Below, piece by piece: positions 11,001 to 19,431 of a stretch of DNA of 64,000 bases. The translations under genes were made by a program, and so were the position numbers. Origin of the DNA: Angomonas deanei (lineage: Eukaryota > Euglenozoa > Kinetoplastea > Trypanosomatida > Trypanosomatidae); the NCBI GenBank assembly GCA_903995115.1, contig LR877163.1, positions 248,001 through 312,000 of the forward strand, written 5' to 3'. The notes beneath the pieces are model-generated. The model was not told where the DNA came from, did not search any database, and was given only the letters and a program-made list of their open reading frames with translations. The stretch's first letter is position 1; the number at the start of each line of letters is the position of its first letter.

Positions 11001-13474
11001 CAAACTCCTCGGAGGAGGTGGCCCGACGTCACATGAAGGACTTGCAACAAACCGTTCAGCAGCTCACGGCAGAGAATGCCAACTTGCTGACTTCCTCCGC
11101 GAACAGCGAGGCCCTCGCGGACCGACTGCAGCTACAACTCAGTCACGCCGAGAAGGAGACCGCGCAGCTCTCCCAGAAGGTGGGTCAGCTGGAGACGGAG
11201 GTGGCGGCCCTGCAGCGACAGCTCAAGGAGGCGACCTCAAAACTAGCGAGCACGACTAGTGAGTCCGCGGCCTCCGCACAGGATGCCGACCGACGGCTGC
11301 GGGCCTTGGAGCAGCGCAACGCCGCCCTGCAAGAGAACCAACAGACTCAAATGGAAACTTTACGGCAATCGCAGGCGGAGAGTGTCCGGCTCACCGAGGA
11401 GCTCAAGCAAGCCCAGCAGGCCCGTGACACCTTGCAGACCACCACTGACCGCCAGATCGCCCAGCTGCGCGAGCGGGTCCACCACCTGGAGCAACAGCTG
11501 CAACAGGCCAGGGCACAGCAGGAGGAGCACGCCACCGCTTTCCAAACTATGAAGCAAGAAACCCTTGACGCCACCCGCGAGTTGGAGCGATTGCAGAAAC
11601 ACTTGCAGGACGTCAATAAGCACAATGAGCTGCTCAATCGGGAGTTGCGAGATCTCACGGCACAGTCGGAGGCCTCACAGGAGGAAGGCACGGGGCGGCT
11701 GACGGCCCTCACCAAGGAGCTCCACCACACACGACGATTGCTGTCCGAGGCGATCACGCTCCAGCAGCAGTTAGAGACCGATGCCCAATCCCGCGAGGCG
11801 GAGGCACAGCGACTGCAGCAAGAGGTAAGCCGATTGCAAACGGTGATTGATAATCTTCAAAATCAACTACAAAAAGTGCGGTTCGAAAAAGGAGAGATGG
11901 AAGACTTGCTACAAGGGCAGCTGGCCCAGCTGTATGAGGAGCTACGCACTCGGCAGGCGACGGTGCAGCAGCTGGAGGGACAGGTGAAGCAACAAGCCAA
12001 CCTGCTGATGACGACGACGAAACTCTCCTTGGAGGAGAGCGAGACGCACCGTGCCAAGGCGCGGGAGGAGCTGGCGGCGATGCGAGAACAAGTCGCCGCC
12101 GACCGGGAGCACCACCGCCGTGCCCTCTTCTCCCTGCAAGAACAGCTGAATACCGCTACGGATGCGGAGAAGGAAGCCACACACCAGTTAGACAAGATAA
12201 AACAAAAGTTAACGGATAAGACAGAGTTGTACGATGTCTCCACCGCATCCCTTCAGCAAGAGATCAAGGACCTACAGAACAGGATACAGGCACTGGAAGC
12301 AGAGCTCAACGCCGCCGGTCAAGGTCGCCTCACTGCCGATAGTCTTCTCGCCCGACAAGAAAACTCTGCGCTGGCCGCTAGCGAGGAGGTGAAGGCCCTA
12401 CGTGCCCAAGCCACCAAAGACGTGGCCCGTATTGGGGAGTTGGAGCAATCCTTGGAGCAGGCGCGGCGTGAGGCCAGCGAGGCCCAGCTACGCGCCTCTG
12501 CGCAGCTCACGGCAGAGAAGGCACGGTGGGAAGCTCAGCTCAATGGACTCCGTGGCACCCTCGAGAGCGCCCTACAACGCGAGAAGAAGGCCGCCAGTGA
12601 CGCACGGGAAGGCCGTGAGGCCGCTCTGGCGCAGCTGCAAGAAAAACAAACCCTCCTCGACCAGCAAGGGGACGACGTCGGGGACCTCGAAGAGCAGCTG
12701 ACACGACTAGAAGGACAGCTGCAGACCTTGCAGGCCTATGTCCAGCTGCAGCACAGCTTGGTGTCTCAAGCGGCGAGAGCGATCGACCTCCCCGGGTACG
12801 ACGACCTGACGAGCGATGACGTGGATGCCGAGCACTCTCTGGAAACCTTCCTCGACACCGTTGTGGAGCAAATACAACACTATCAAGAGGCAGAGGGCGC
12901 GCTGGCGTTACAGGAAACTCAGCTGAGTGAACTACGTCAGGCCGCGGCACGACAGCGACAGCTGGCGCAGGAAGTCTGCGGGGAAGAAAAGAAGGCCGCC
13001 ATCACTCTCCCAGGCTATCAAGCGGATCATAATCATAATGGATTACAGTCCCCAGCGGTGCGACCTCTCCTACAGCAAATCTTACGTCACAGTAACACGT
13101 ATGTGCACCGCATGGAGGGACACGCGGGGACGGTACGGGGACTGCTGCAACAGCTATCCGTAACCCCAACCACAGCTTCAGAAAATAATAGGAATGCTCG
13201 CACCTCTGCAGCGTTAGTTAAGAATGAAATCACGGCGGTGTTGTCGCTGCTGCACGCCCGCACCGCCACGCTGACGCGTGCGCTACTAAAACTACAAAAT
13301 GGTAATCCATCCTCACCGTCGTCGTCCTTCTTGCATACGCCAGGAAGACCACAACAACCCTCACTGTCCGAAAATAAGGAAGAGATGGGACAAACCGCGC
13401 AGAGTGTGTTAAAATTATTTCAAGAGGCAGAACAATACATTTTGCAGCCTTTTCATGAGTTGATCTGCGATTAA
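5049..13474 (+). CDS. Giant coiled-coil protein with NPF/DPF cassettes
   Basis: One gene of about 2,800 codons is covered by five overlapping pieces in different frames, with breaks near 5548 (an A6 run), 7234 (end of an AAT tract), 9654 and 10595. Each break is explained by one missing base, and sequence of the same heptad style continues on both sides. The start is the ATG at 5049 in an A-rich leader (MDPTAEREYYKNRGNALLQK). The order is: short coiled coil; six tandem Asn-rich cassettes with NPF and DPF/DPL motifs (5833-7066); an acidic, low-complexity region with two related blocks (GLGKTYAETLFELEKSE and VLGKKHAELQYQLEKSE, about 7650 and 8195); then a very long Gln/Glu/Leu/Ala coiled coil to about 12760; and a less repetitive tail with two LPGY motifs. 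The architecture recalls golgins, Eps15-like scaffolds or cytoskeletal tethers. NPF binds EH domains and DPF binds the AP-2 alpha ear in other eukaryotes, so a role in membrane traffic is a reasonable inference. The 3' two thirds are much more GC-rich than the 5' third. Confidence 0.72.
5833..7066 (+). repeat. Six tandem 210-234 bp cassettes with NPF and DPF/DPL
   Basis: Each unit codes for ELQSTVxRLTEELN, a variable Asn-rich spacer, NPFANAEDPFA, another spacer and ENxEKINALQAENAQ. NPF codons start at 5918, 6134, 6365, 6584, 6818 and 7028, giving spacings of 216, 231, 219, 234 and 210 bases, all multiples of three. The sixth copy reads NPFASAEDPLA. The spacers vary in length while the coiled-coil and NPF/DPF parts are kept. 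Confidence 0.9.
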
Positions 13475-13918
13475 AAAAAAAAAAATAGATAATAATAATA
13501 ATAAAAATATACTTTTTTCATTCTTCAAAAAATTTGTGCTCCTTTTTAAAAATATAAATGAATTAAAAATACATATATATAAATTTTGCGATCTTTTTAG
13601 AATAAAAGGATTTTACAGATCCTTCTTGTATAACTCATTTTTTAAATTTCGTTTTTTTTTTTGTTAATGTATGAACAACACTAAAAAAAAAAAAAGAAGA
13701 ATCCACAAAAACACTCTTTTCTCTTTTTTTTCTTCTTATTTTAACCATAAAAGGGTAAAAAAAGTAAAAAAAATCCCCAAAATAGCAAAATCATTTCCTA
13801 AATCAAAGCAATAAAACGAAAAAAAAAAAAGTAAACACATTCCATAAAATAGTAAAAAAAAAAATCTTTATTTTTCCCCTCCTGTTTTTTTTTTTTTTTC
13901 CAAACCGTAAAAAAATAA
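13475..13918. other. AT-rich intergenic spacer
   Basis: Homopolymer-rich sequence with no coding frame. A C/T tract before 13895 and an A-rich leader directly before the ATG at 13919 are the only structured parts. Confidence 0.6.
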
Positions 13919-14225
13919 ATGTCCGATCACTGCAGCGTCTTCCGTGCCTCCCTCTCCTCCTACCACTGCCGAGGCCTCATCTATTACCCCGACGGCGGCA
14001 GCACTACCATCGAAAAATGCCAACCTCAACCCACCATGTGCTGCGAGTGCGCCAATACGTTTATCATGTATCAGGACGGTGTCGTTACCTTTCACAGCGA
14101 TTGTACCTACAGCGCGTTGCAGGAGGATGAGGCGAATAAGAAGAAGAATGAGTCCAGTGTGGTGTTCCCGCTCGATGGGTTTTTGATGTTGTTGATCCTG
14201 ATGGTGTTGGCTGTTCTTTGCATAA
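13919..14225 (+). CDS. Small six-cysteine tail-anchored protein, paralogue A
   Basis: About 101 residues from the ATG at 13919 (MSDHCSVFRASL). It has no N-terminal signal peptide, conserved Cys at about 5, 17, 34, 41, 44 and 62 plus an extra one at 42, and a C-terminal hydrophobic helix (FLMLLILMVLAVL). It matches the three downstream copies in framework (C-x11-C-x16-C-x6-C-x2-C-x17-C), the YPDG motif and the tail, but is the most divergent. As given, the frame misses the expected stop at 14223-14225 by one base and runs on through poly-T as Phe/Leu/Lys. A single extra base just before the end, probably in the T-run at about 14217, would account for this. I therefore end the gene at 14225. 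Function unknown. Confidence 0.6.
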
Positions 14226-14923
14226 GTGAAGTTTTGTTTCTCTTTTTTTCATTTTTTGTATTTTTTTTTTTTTTCCGGTTGCTTCTTTTTTTTTTTTTGT
14301 TCCGTTTGTTAATTTTTTTTTTTTTTTCACGTAAAAAAAAAAAAAAAAGCAAGAACAACACGTACATGCATCTTTGTGTGTGCGTGGGTAGAAAAAGTCA
14401 TCAAAAATGATTTTTATCCAGAAAAAAAAAAAAAAAAATGATCGCCACATCGGTCCTTTTTTTTTTTAATTTTTTTTTAATATGTCTTCCTTCTCTCTCT
14501 CTCTCTTCCTCTTTTAGAGGAGTGTGTCTATGTAAATATACATTTTTTTTTTTCCAAGATTTTTTTTTTATTATTTTTTTTTTTTCAAAATAGTTTCTGT
14601 ACACTTTTTTTTTTTTTTTTTTTGTGTGTTTTTATTTTCCCCTTTTTTTTCATTGCACACTTTTCAGGTACATTTTCCAAAAATTATAAATAATTAAATA
14701 AAAAAAAAAATTACGATACTAAAAAAAAAAAAAATGAACATCCACCCCCACTTTCATTTGCCTAATAATAATAAAAAAAGGAATACAAAACACACACACA
14801 CCTTGCCCTCTCCTTTTTCTTCTTTACTTCCTGAAAAAACAAAACAAAACAAAAAAAAAAAATAATTAGGTGTCAAACTTTTTCGTTTTTATCGTTACCA
14901 AAAAAAAAAAAAAAAATAAAAAA
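14226..14923. other. Homopolymer-rich intergenic spacer
   Basis: Dominated by T and A runs, with a CT microsatellite near 14490 and a CA microsatellite near 14790. Any open frame here is a homopolymer artefact. The block before 14924 (a TCAAACTTTTT box and an A-rich leader) is shared with paralogues C and D. Confidence 0.6.
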
Positions 14924-15242
14924 ATGTCCCAAAGTGGCCCTGCCTACTGCCCGAGTCTACAGAACCTGCTCACCACCACCAACTCCGACTGCAAAGGTCC
15001 GCTGCACTACGAGGATGGAAAAACCGTTTCCATTGACGAATTGCATCGAGTCCAGCGCCATTTGCGTCGACTGCCCGGGTGAAGTGATGATGTACAACGA
15101 GGGGAGTATTTCTTTTTTTGATGCGTGTCGGTTTGGAAATGATAATAATAATAATAATGGAAATAATGGAGCCTTTCATGGGGGGCAGCTGGATGCGCTG
15201 TTGTTGTTGGTGGTGTTGATGATCACGGCACTGTTTTCCTAA
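14924..15242 (+). CDS. Small six-cysteine tail-anchored protein, paralogue B
   Basis: Starts at the ATG at 14924 after an A-rich leader (MSQSGPAYCPSLQNLL) and ends at 15242 with the tail GGQLDALLLLVVLMITALFS. The frame changes near 15040: paralogues C and D show that KTVSID should continue as NCIESSAICVDCPG, which needs one base fewer than is present. With that allowance the protein is about 105 residues and has all six conserved Cys, HYEDG and CVDCPG. A short AAT-coded Asn stretch lies between the last Cys and the membrane helix. There is no signal peptide, so the C-terminal helix suggests a tail-anchored membrane protein. The domain is not one I recognise. Confidence 0.7.
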
Positions 15243-15387
15243 AAAAAAATATATATATTTTTTTTTTTTAAATAATTCTTCCTATTTGTTTTTCAGTATT
15301 ATTGTTATTTTTTTCTTTTTTTTTTTCATAGTACAGGAAAAAAAAATTTAAAAAATAAAATCAAAAAAACGGAAAATTTTTTAGCTC

Positions 15388-15483
15388 GAAGTGACGCGTC
15401 ATGTCTGATGCGTGTTTATATACTTTTTCACGTGATAGAGCTATGTTTTGTTTTACAGTAACAGAAAACAACAACGGTAGCAC
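15388..15483 (+). repeat. Conserved downstream element of small Cys family, copy 1
   Basis: A block of about 96 bp holding ATGTCTGATGCGT, CACGTGATAGAGCTATG and TTTTACAGTAACAGAAAAC, found again at 16131-16212 and 16895-16990. It lies 145 bp after the stop of paralogue B, so it may be in the 3' UTR or the processing region of the next gene. Confidence 0.8.
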
Positions 15484-15520
15484 AAAAAAAAATAAAAAAT
15501 AAAATAAAAATCAAAAACCA

Positions 15521-15602
15521 CAGTGACGTACGTAACACTTACCTAATAAAAAATAAAGGGAATATAACACACACCTTTGCTCCTCTCATTATTCTCATTT
15601 CA
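15521..15602 (+). repeat. Conserved upstream element of small Cys family, copy 1
   Basis: CAGTGACGTACGTAACACTT, then a run leading to a CACACACCTTTGC pyrimidine tract. A near-identical copy is at 16271-16358, at the same place before the next paralogue. It probably includes the pyrimidine tract for trans-splicing. Confidence 0.75.
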
Positions 15603-15670
15603 TAAAAAAAAAAAAAAAATAGACTTCAAACTTTTTAAATTTTTATCCCCCCAAAAATAAAAAAAAATAA

Positions 15671-15970
15671 ATGGCTGAAGATCCTGTTTCGTTCTGCTAT
15701 ACCCTACAAAACCAGTTAGTCGGCACCGACTGCGAGGGTCCGCTACACTATCCAGACGGTAAAACCCTTCCGCTTCAAAACTGTGCCCAGGAACCTATTA
15801 TTTGCGTCGACTGTCCTGGCAGAGTGATGATGTTTGACTGGGGACATATATCTTATTTTGATACGTGTCAGTTTGAAAATAATAAGAATAATGATGGAGC
15901 CTTGCATGGGGGGCAGCTGGATGCGCTGTTGTGGTTGGTGGTGATGATGATCACGGCGGTGTTTTCCTAA
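15671..15970 (+). CDS. Small six-cysteine tail-anchored protein, paralogue C
   Basis: An intact 99-residue protein from the ATG at 15671 (MAEDPVSFCYTLQNQL) to TAA at 15970, the best reference copy of the family. Cys are at 9, 21, 38, 45, 48 and 66, with motifs HYPDGKT, ICVDCPGRVMM and FDTCQF. These are followed by a short Asn-rich linker and a C-terminal hydrophobic helix (LDALLWLVVMMITAVFS) that ends at the last residue. The absence of an N-terminal signal argues against ordinary secretion and GPI attachment and favours post-translational tail anchoring. Flanking blocks on both sides are repeated around D, so B, C and D are recent tandem duplicates of a unit of about 750 bp. Confidence 0.8.
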   Translation: MAEDPVSFCYTLQNQLVGTDCEGPLHYPDGKTLPLQNCAQEPIICVDCPGRVMMFDWGHISYFDTCQFENNKNNDGALHGGQLDALLWLVVMMITAVFS

Positions 15971-16130
15971 AAAGCAAAAAAAAGTATGTTTTTTTCTTCT
16001 TCTAAATAATTATTCCTATTTCTTTTCGGTATTATTGTTATTTTTTTTTTTTTCTTTTGCTTTACAGCACACAAAAAAAAAAAAAAAAATATTTAATCGA
16101 AAAGCGGTAAAAAATTTGACTTAAAGCGGC

Positions 16131-16212
16131 GTCTCATGTCTGATGCGTATTTTTCTTTTTTCTTTTTTTTCCACGTTAGAGCTATATTTTTGTTTTACAA
16201 GAGCGGAAAACA
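16131..16212 (+). repeat. Conserved downstream element of small Cys family, copy 2
   Basis: Second and most divergent copy of the block at 15388-15483. It keeps CTCATGTCTGATGCGT and AGAGCTAT but has a longer T-rich insert and lacks the ACAACGGTAGCAC end. Confidence 0.7.
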
Positions 16213-16270
16213 AAAAAAAAATGAAATCAAAATCAAAAGCCATAGTGAAGTACGAAAAAAAAAAAAATCA

Positions 16271-16358
16271 CAGTGACGTACGTAACACTTGACTAATAAA
16301 AATAAAGGGAATAAAAAAACACACACCTTTGCCCCCCTCATTCTTCTTTTCATTTCAT
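16271..16358 (+). repeat. Conserved upstream element of small Cys family, copy 2
   Basis: Near-copy of 15521-15602, starting with the same CAGTGACGTACGTAACACTT and leading into the pyrimidine tract before paralogue D. Confidence 0.75.
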
Positions 16359-16432
16359 AAAATAATAATAATAATAAAAAAAATAGACTTCAAACTTTTT
16401 AATTTTTATCCCTCCAAAAAAAAAAAAAAAAA

Positions 16433-16742
16433 ATGGCGCAAGGACCTGCTGATCACTGTGGGATGATTGAAAACTTTTTGGCCACCTCCGGCTGCACCGG
16501 TCCCATCCACTTCGCCGACGGCACGACGCGCCCCGCCTCCCAGTGCGTCGTGGAGCCGCTCCTCTGCATCGACTGTCCTGGCCGCGTCGCCATGTACGAC
16601 AAAAACACCTTCAAGTTTACTTTTTATGATTCCTGTCAGTTTGAACACAATGGAAATAATAATGGAGCTTTTCATGGGGGGACAGCTGGATGCGCTGCTG
16701 TGGTTGGTGGTGCTGATGATCACGGCACTGTTTTCTAACTAA
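16433..16742 (+). CDS. Small six-cysteine tail-anchored protein, paralogue D
   Basis: Starts at the ATG at 16433 (MAQGPADHCGMIENFL) with Cys at 9, 21, 38, 45, 48 and 68. The first frame stops at 16738 after GAFHGGTAGCAAVV, but the tail expected from B and C (GGQLDALLWLVVLMITALFS) lies in the next frame and ends at 16742. The cause is visible: B and C read six G then CAGCTGG, while D reads six G then ACAGCTGG, an extra A at about 16682. The domain and flanks otherwise match C closely. It is either a recent frameshift that removes the membrane anchor or a base-calling error. Confidence 0.65.
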
Positions 16743-16894
16743 AAAAAAAAAAAAGGAAAGGCAAAAAAATATGTTTTTTTTTTTTTTTTAAATAATTATT
16801 CCTATTTGTTTTCAGTACTATTGTTATTTTTTTTCCTTTCTTCATAGTTCAAGAAAAAGTAAAATAAAATCGAAAAGCGGAAAAAAATTCGTCT

Positions 16895-16990
16895 TAAAGT
16901 GACGCCTCATCTCTGACGCGTTTTTTTTTTTTCTTCACGTGATAGAGCTATGTTTTGTTTTACAGTAACAGAAAACAACAACGGTAGCAC
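16895..16990 (+). repeat. Conserved downstream element of small Cys family, copy 3
   Basis: Matches copy 1 (15388-15483) closely, including CACGTGATAGAGCTATG and the ACAACGGTAGCAC end. It marks the right end of the duplicated units. Confidence 0.8.
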
Positions 16991-17159
16991 AAAAAAAAAA
17001 GTGAAATCCAAATCATAGTCAAGTACAAAAAAAAGAAAAAAAGTAAGTAAGTAAAAGAAAAACTATTTATTCTGATTGACTCTTCCAACAACAACAAAAA
17101 AAAAACACCATTTAGAAGAAAAGAGAATAGAAAAAAAAGATCAAATAATAACATTTTTC

Positions 17160-17210
17160 AATCCACCTTTCTCCCTCTCTTTTTCTATTTTTTTCATTTC
17201 TACACCACAG
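17160..17210 (+). promoter_or_regulatory. Probable trans-splice acceptor
   Basis: A long C/T tract ending in TACACCACAG, 34 bases before the ATG at 17245; one of the clearest acceptors in the window. Confidence 0.6.
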
Positions 17211-17244
17211 AAACATAAAAATAAAAAACAAATAGTAGTCCATC

Positions 17245-17889
17245 ATGAAGTCCAGTGATGTCCTCCGTGCCTACTGGGCGACCCCCATCCTGCTCAAATC
17301 CAAAAGCGGCGACAGCGGCGTCAACCAGTACGGCCTCAAACCCACTAACACGTACGATTATTTAAATCCCACGAACTTAATTAACTTTGGGCGTGGCACC
17401 TCGTTTGACAACTTGGGGGTGCGCCGGAGTGACCGAGGTCAGATCGATAGCGCACCGTCGCTAAGCGGTACGCCAATGTTTATTCACGCGAAGCTCGCTG
17501 GTTTGAGTGGGGAAGAAAAACTTTCCATGTGTACCGCCGAGTCGATGAGCCTGCGGGTGTGCATGGCAAAAGGCGATGGCAGTTGTGATCGCGAGAGCGC
17601 CGCGCTGGATGCGTGTTTACAAAAAGTAGGACACTTACGTCAAGCGATGCGTAACGCCACCGCGGAGTTTTCCGATTGGTTTATCCAAAACGTGAGTGAC
17701 AATCACACGAAGCCTTTTCAACATCGGCCACACGACTGGCGACACTTCTATGCACAGGAAAAGTTAGTGAAGGCGAAACAGCAAATGAATCATGCCTATG
17801 GACGTCGGCCGAAGCCACTGGCGTTCGGCGCGCGGTATGTCAAGACGGAGGGGTATGGGCGTCGTTCTCGTCTGCCGTATAATAAGTAA
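17245..17889 (+). CDS. Twin CX9C (CHCH) protein, probably mitochondrial
   Basis: A 214-residue protein with an intact frame. Residues 96-124 carry Cys96-x9-Cys106 and Cys114-x9-Cys124, the twin CX9C helical hairpin of CHCH proteins. Such proteins are usually imported into the mitochondrial intermembrane space by Mia40/Erv1 oxidation, or are part of mitoribosomes and respiratory complexes. The Cys pairs and helix-like spacing (MSLRVCMAKG, SAALDACLQK) are seen directly; the compartment is inferred. The N-terminal 90 residues are rich in Gly/Asn/Ser and the C-terminus is basic and Gly/Arg-rich (YGRRSRLPYNK). Family size is usually smaller, so this is an extended member, perhaps a lineage-specific complex subunit. 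Confidence 0.72.
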   Translation: MKSSDVLRAYWATPILLKSKSGDSGVNQYGLKPTNTYDYLNPTNLINFGRGTSFDNLGVRRSDRGQIDSAPSLSGTPMFIHAKLAGLSGEEKLSMCTAESMSLRVCMAKGDGSCDRESAALDACLQKVGHLRQAMRNATAEFSDWFIQNVSDNHTKPFQHRPHDWRHFYAQEKLVKAKQQMNHAYGRRPKPLAFGARYVKTEGYGRRSRLPYNK

Positions 17890-18097
17890 AAAAGAAAAAG
17901 AGAGGAAAAGGAAAATACATTAGGAATATATCTATATATTTACATATCATAAAAAATGGTCTATTTTTGTCGATTTTGACGTATGCTGATGCAAAAATCA
18001 ATGAAAATAAGAAAACGAAATAAAAAACTAAATCTCTATTTTCTCTTTTTTCCCCCAAACTAGTTCTCCTTTATATCTGTTTATTCAAATATATATC

Positions 18098-19096
18098 ATG
18101 ACACAAACCAGCGAGGAGTACACGTTACTGGCGTTAGTCCTACAGCAATTCGGGGTAGAGGGTAAGTCCCTCTCCTACCTCGCCCCTCGTGTGTTAAATA
18201 AAGTAATCCGAGGTCACCTCACCCCACGCCATCGTTTCGCCAACGATCACCACGACACGTGCATGTACATTGCGAGAAGTAAAAATAAAAATGTCGTGGC
18301 CTACACGGCGAACTTGTTGATTCCACCAGCCTCCGAGAAAAAAGAAAATGAAAATGAAGAAACGATCGATGTAGAGTTGCACGAGGTCGCACGATGCACA
18401 CCGACCGACACTGGCGCGCACAAAAACGCCATTTTGAATTCCGCAGACCCCATTCACGCGTATTTTATCAACCTGGAACCCTCCTACATTGAGGCACGAC
18501 GAAAAAAAGGCATCCTGCACGACTGCGATGATTTAAATTTTATTGAACGCACGATGGCGTATGGGTGTAGCGCGACACCGCTGACGGTGGTGCAAACCTT
18601 TCAACTACAGTATACATTATTTCCCACCCATCCGGAAAAGGAAACGTTATTTTTTCAAGACGCCACGACGCAACTTTTTTGGAAAGAATTATCGGAGCGT
18701 AGTGCGGCGGTGAAGTCGGTGGTGGAAGAAGATGCGAAGGCGGGGACACATGACTGGAAAAATAAAAATTTTATTATGGCTAGCGTCCATGCGCATGACC
18801 TTTTCGAAATTTGTGGCCCTCTCGACGTGGCCGGGTTTGTTACTGTGTCTTCCTCCACTAGAAAAAATAATAATAATGAAAATAATGAAACTAATGCAGA
18901 TTTTTTTTCCCCCACCGACACCGTTCCTGTTATTATTACCACCATTATGGGGGAAATCAGCTTATTGGATCATGTCTTTGTCGCCAGCATTGAGCCAAAA
19001 CATTTTTATCAATTACCGTCGGTAGAGTACATTGAGGCGTTTGGAGTTTGTTTGGTGACGGGCGCGGAGACGTACGAAAAGAAAACACAGAAATAA
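18098..19096 (+). CDS. DUF4833-domain protein, paralogue 1
   Basis: A 332-residue protein from the ATG at 18098, with an acceptor-like TAG at 18061-18063. The conserved parts are ARSKNKNVVAYTANL, then PIHAYFINLEPSYIEARRKKG and DLNFIERTMAYGCSA. They fit the DUF4833 pattern (RSKN..VVVY, HP..YWI, L..iErklAYG) known from bacteria and kinetoplastids. No biochemical role is established for the domain. A variable, partly Asn-rich middle (nt 18600-18950) separates the core from a short C-terminal segment, VFVASIEPKHFYQL to the end. This last 113 bp is almost identical to the next gene while the rest is strongly diverged. Intact frame. Confidence 0.78.
   Translation: MTQTSEEYTLLALVLQQFGVEGKSLSYLAPRVLNKVIRGHLTPRHRFANDHHDTCMYIARSKNKNVVAYTANLLIPPASEKKENENEETIDVELHEVARCTPTDTGAHKNAILNSADPIHAYFINLEPSYIEARRKKGILHDCDDLNFIERTMAYGCSATPLTVVQTFQLQYTLFPTHPEKETLFFQDATTQLFWKELSERSAAVKSVVEEDAKAGTHDWKNKNFIMASVHAHDLFEICGPLDVAGFVTVSSSTRKNNNNENNETNADFFSPTDTVPVIITTIMGEISLLDHVFVASIEPKHFYQLPSVEYIEAFGVCLVTGAETYEKKTQK
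18974..19086 (+). repeat. Shared 113-bp tract, copy 1 (gene conversion candidate)
   Basis: Identical to 20266-20378 at all but one position (T versus C in the ACAT/ACAC position of the TACATTGAGG motif, read TACATCGAGG in the other copy). Both copies are at the 3' end of DUF4833 genes whose remaining sequence is much less similar. Confidence 0.9.
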
Positions 19097-19431
19097 AATA
19101 ATAAAAAAAGAAAAAAGGCGAACTTTTATTTATTTCAGTTTGGAGAGAGATTTGTTTTTATTTAATTTTGTTGCCTGCAATGCCTTAAAAAAAAAAAAGA
19201 ACAATAATGGAATTTTGCTTCTTTTTTTTTTCCACTATCGATGCACATTTATATTGATTCATTATACAAGAAGTCCTATCGACTGTACCTATACAATAAT
19301 AACAAAAAAAAAAAAAACGAAAAATAAAAAAATGTGAGTTCCCTTCTAAATCCATTAACTACATTACAACACTTCCTTTCTCTCTTCTTGAAAAAAACAT
19401 AACAGCCCATTAAAAAATAAAAACAAAATCC
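19097..19431. other. AT-rich spacer between DUF4833 genes
   Basis: Homopolymer-rich, with a pyrimidine tract (19370-19389) and an AG at 19404-19405 upstream of the next start. Nothing else supported. Confidence 0.6.

Larger units (their letters stand above)
16743..17244. other. Intergenic spacer with family element and splice acceptor
   Basis: Holds the third downstream element of the small Cys family, A-rich sequence, and a pyrimidine tract ending in CACAG at 17210 that serves the CHCH gene. Confidence 0.6.

Noticed and set aside
14226-14410. C-terminal extension of paralogue A rich in Phe, Leu and Lys
   Set aside because: It is translation of T and A homopolymers past a stop that one base would restore; sibling proteins end at the matching point.
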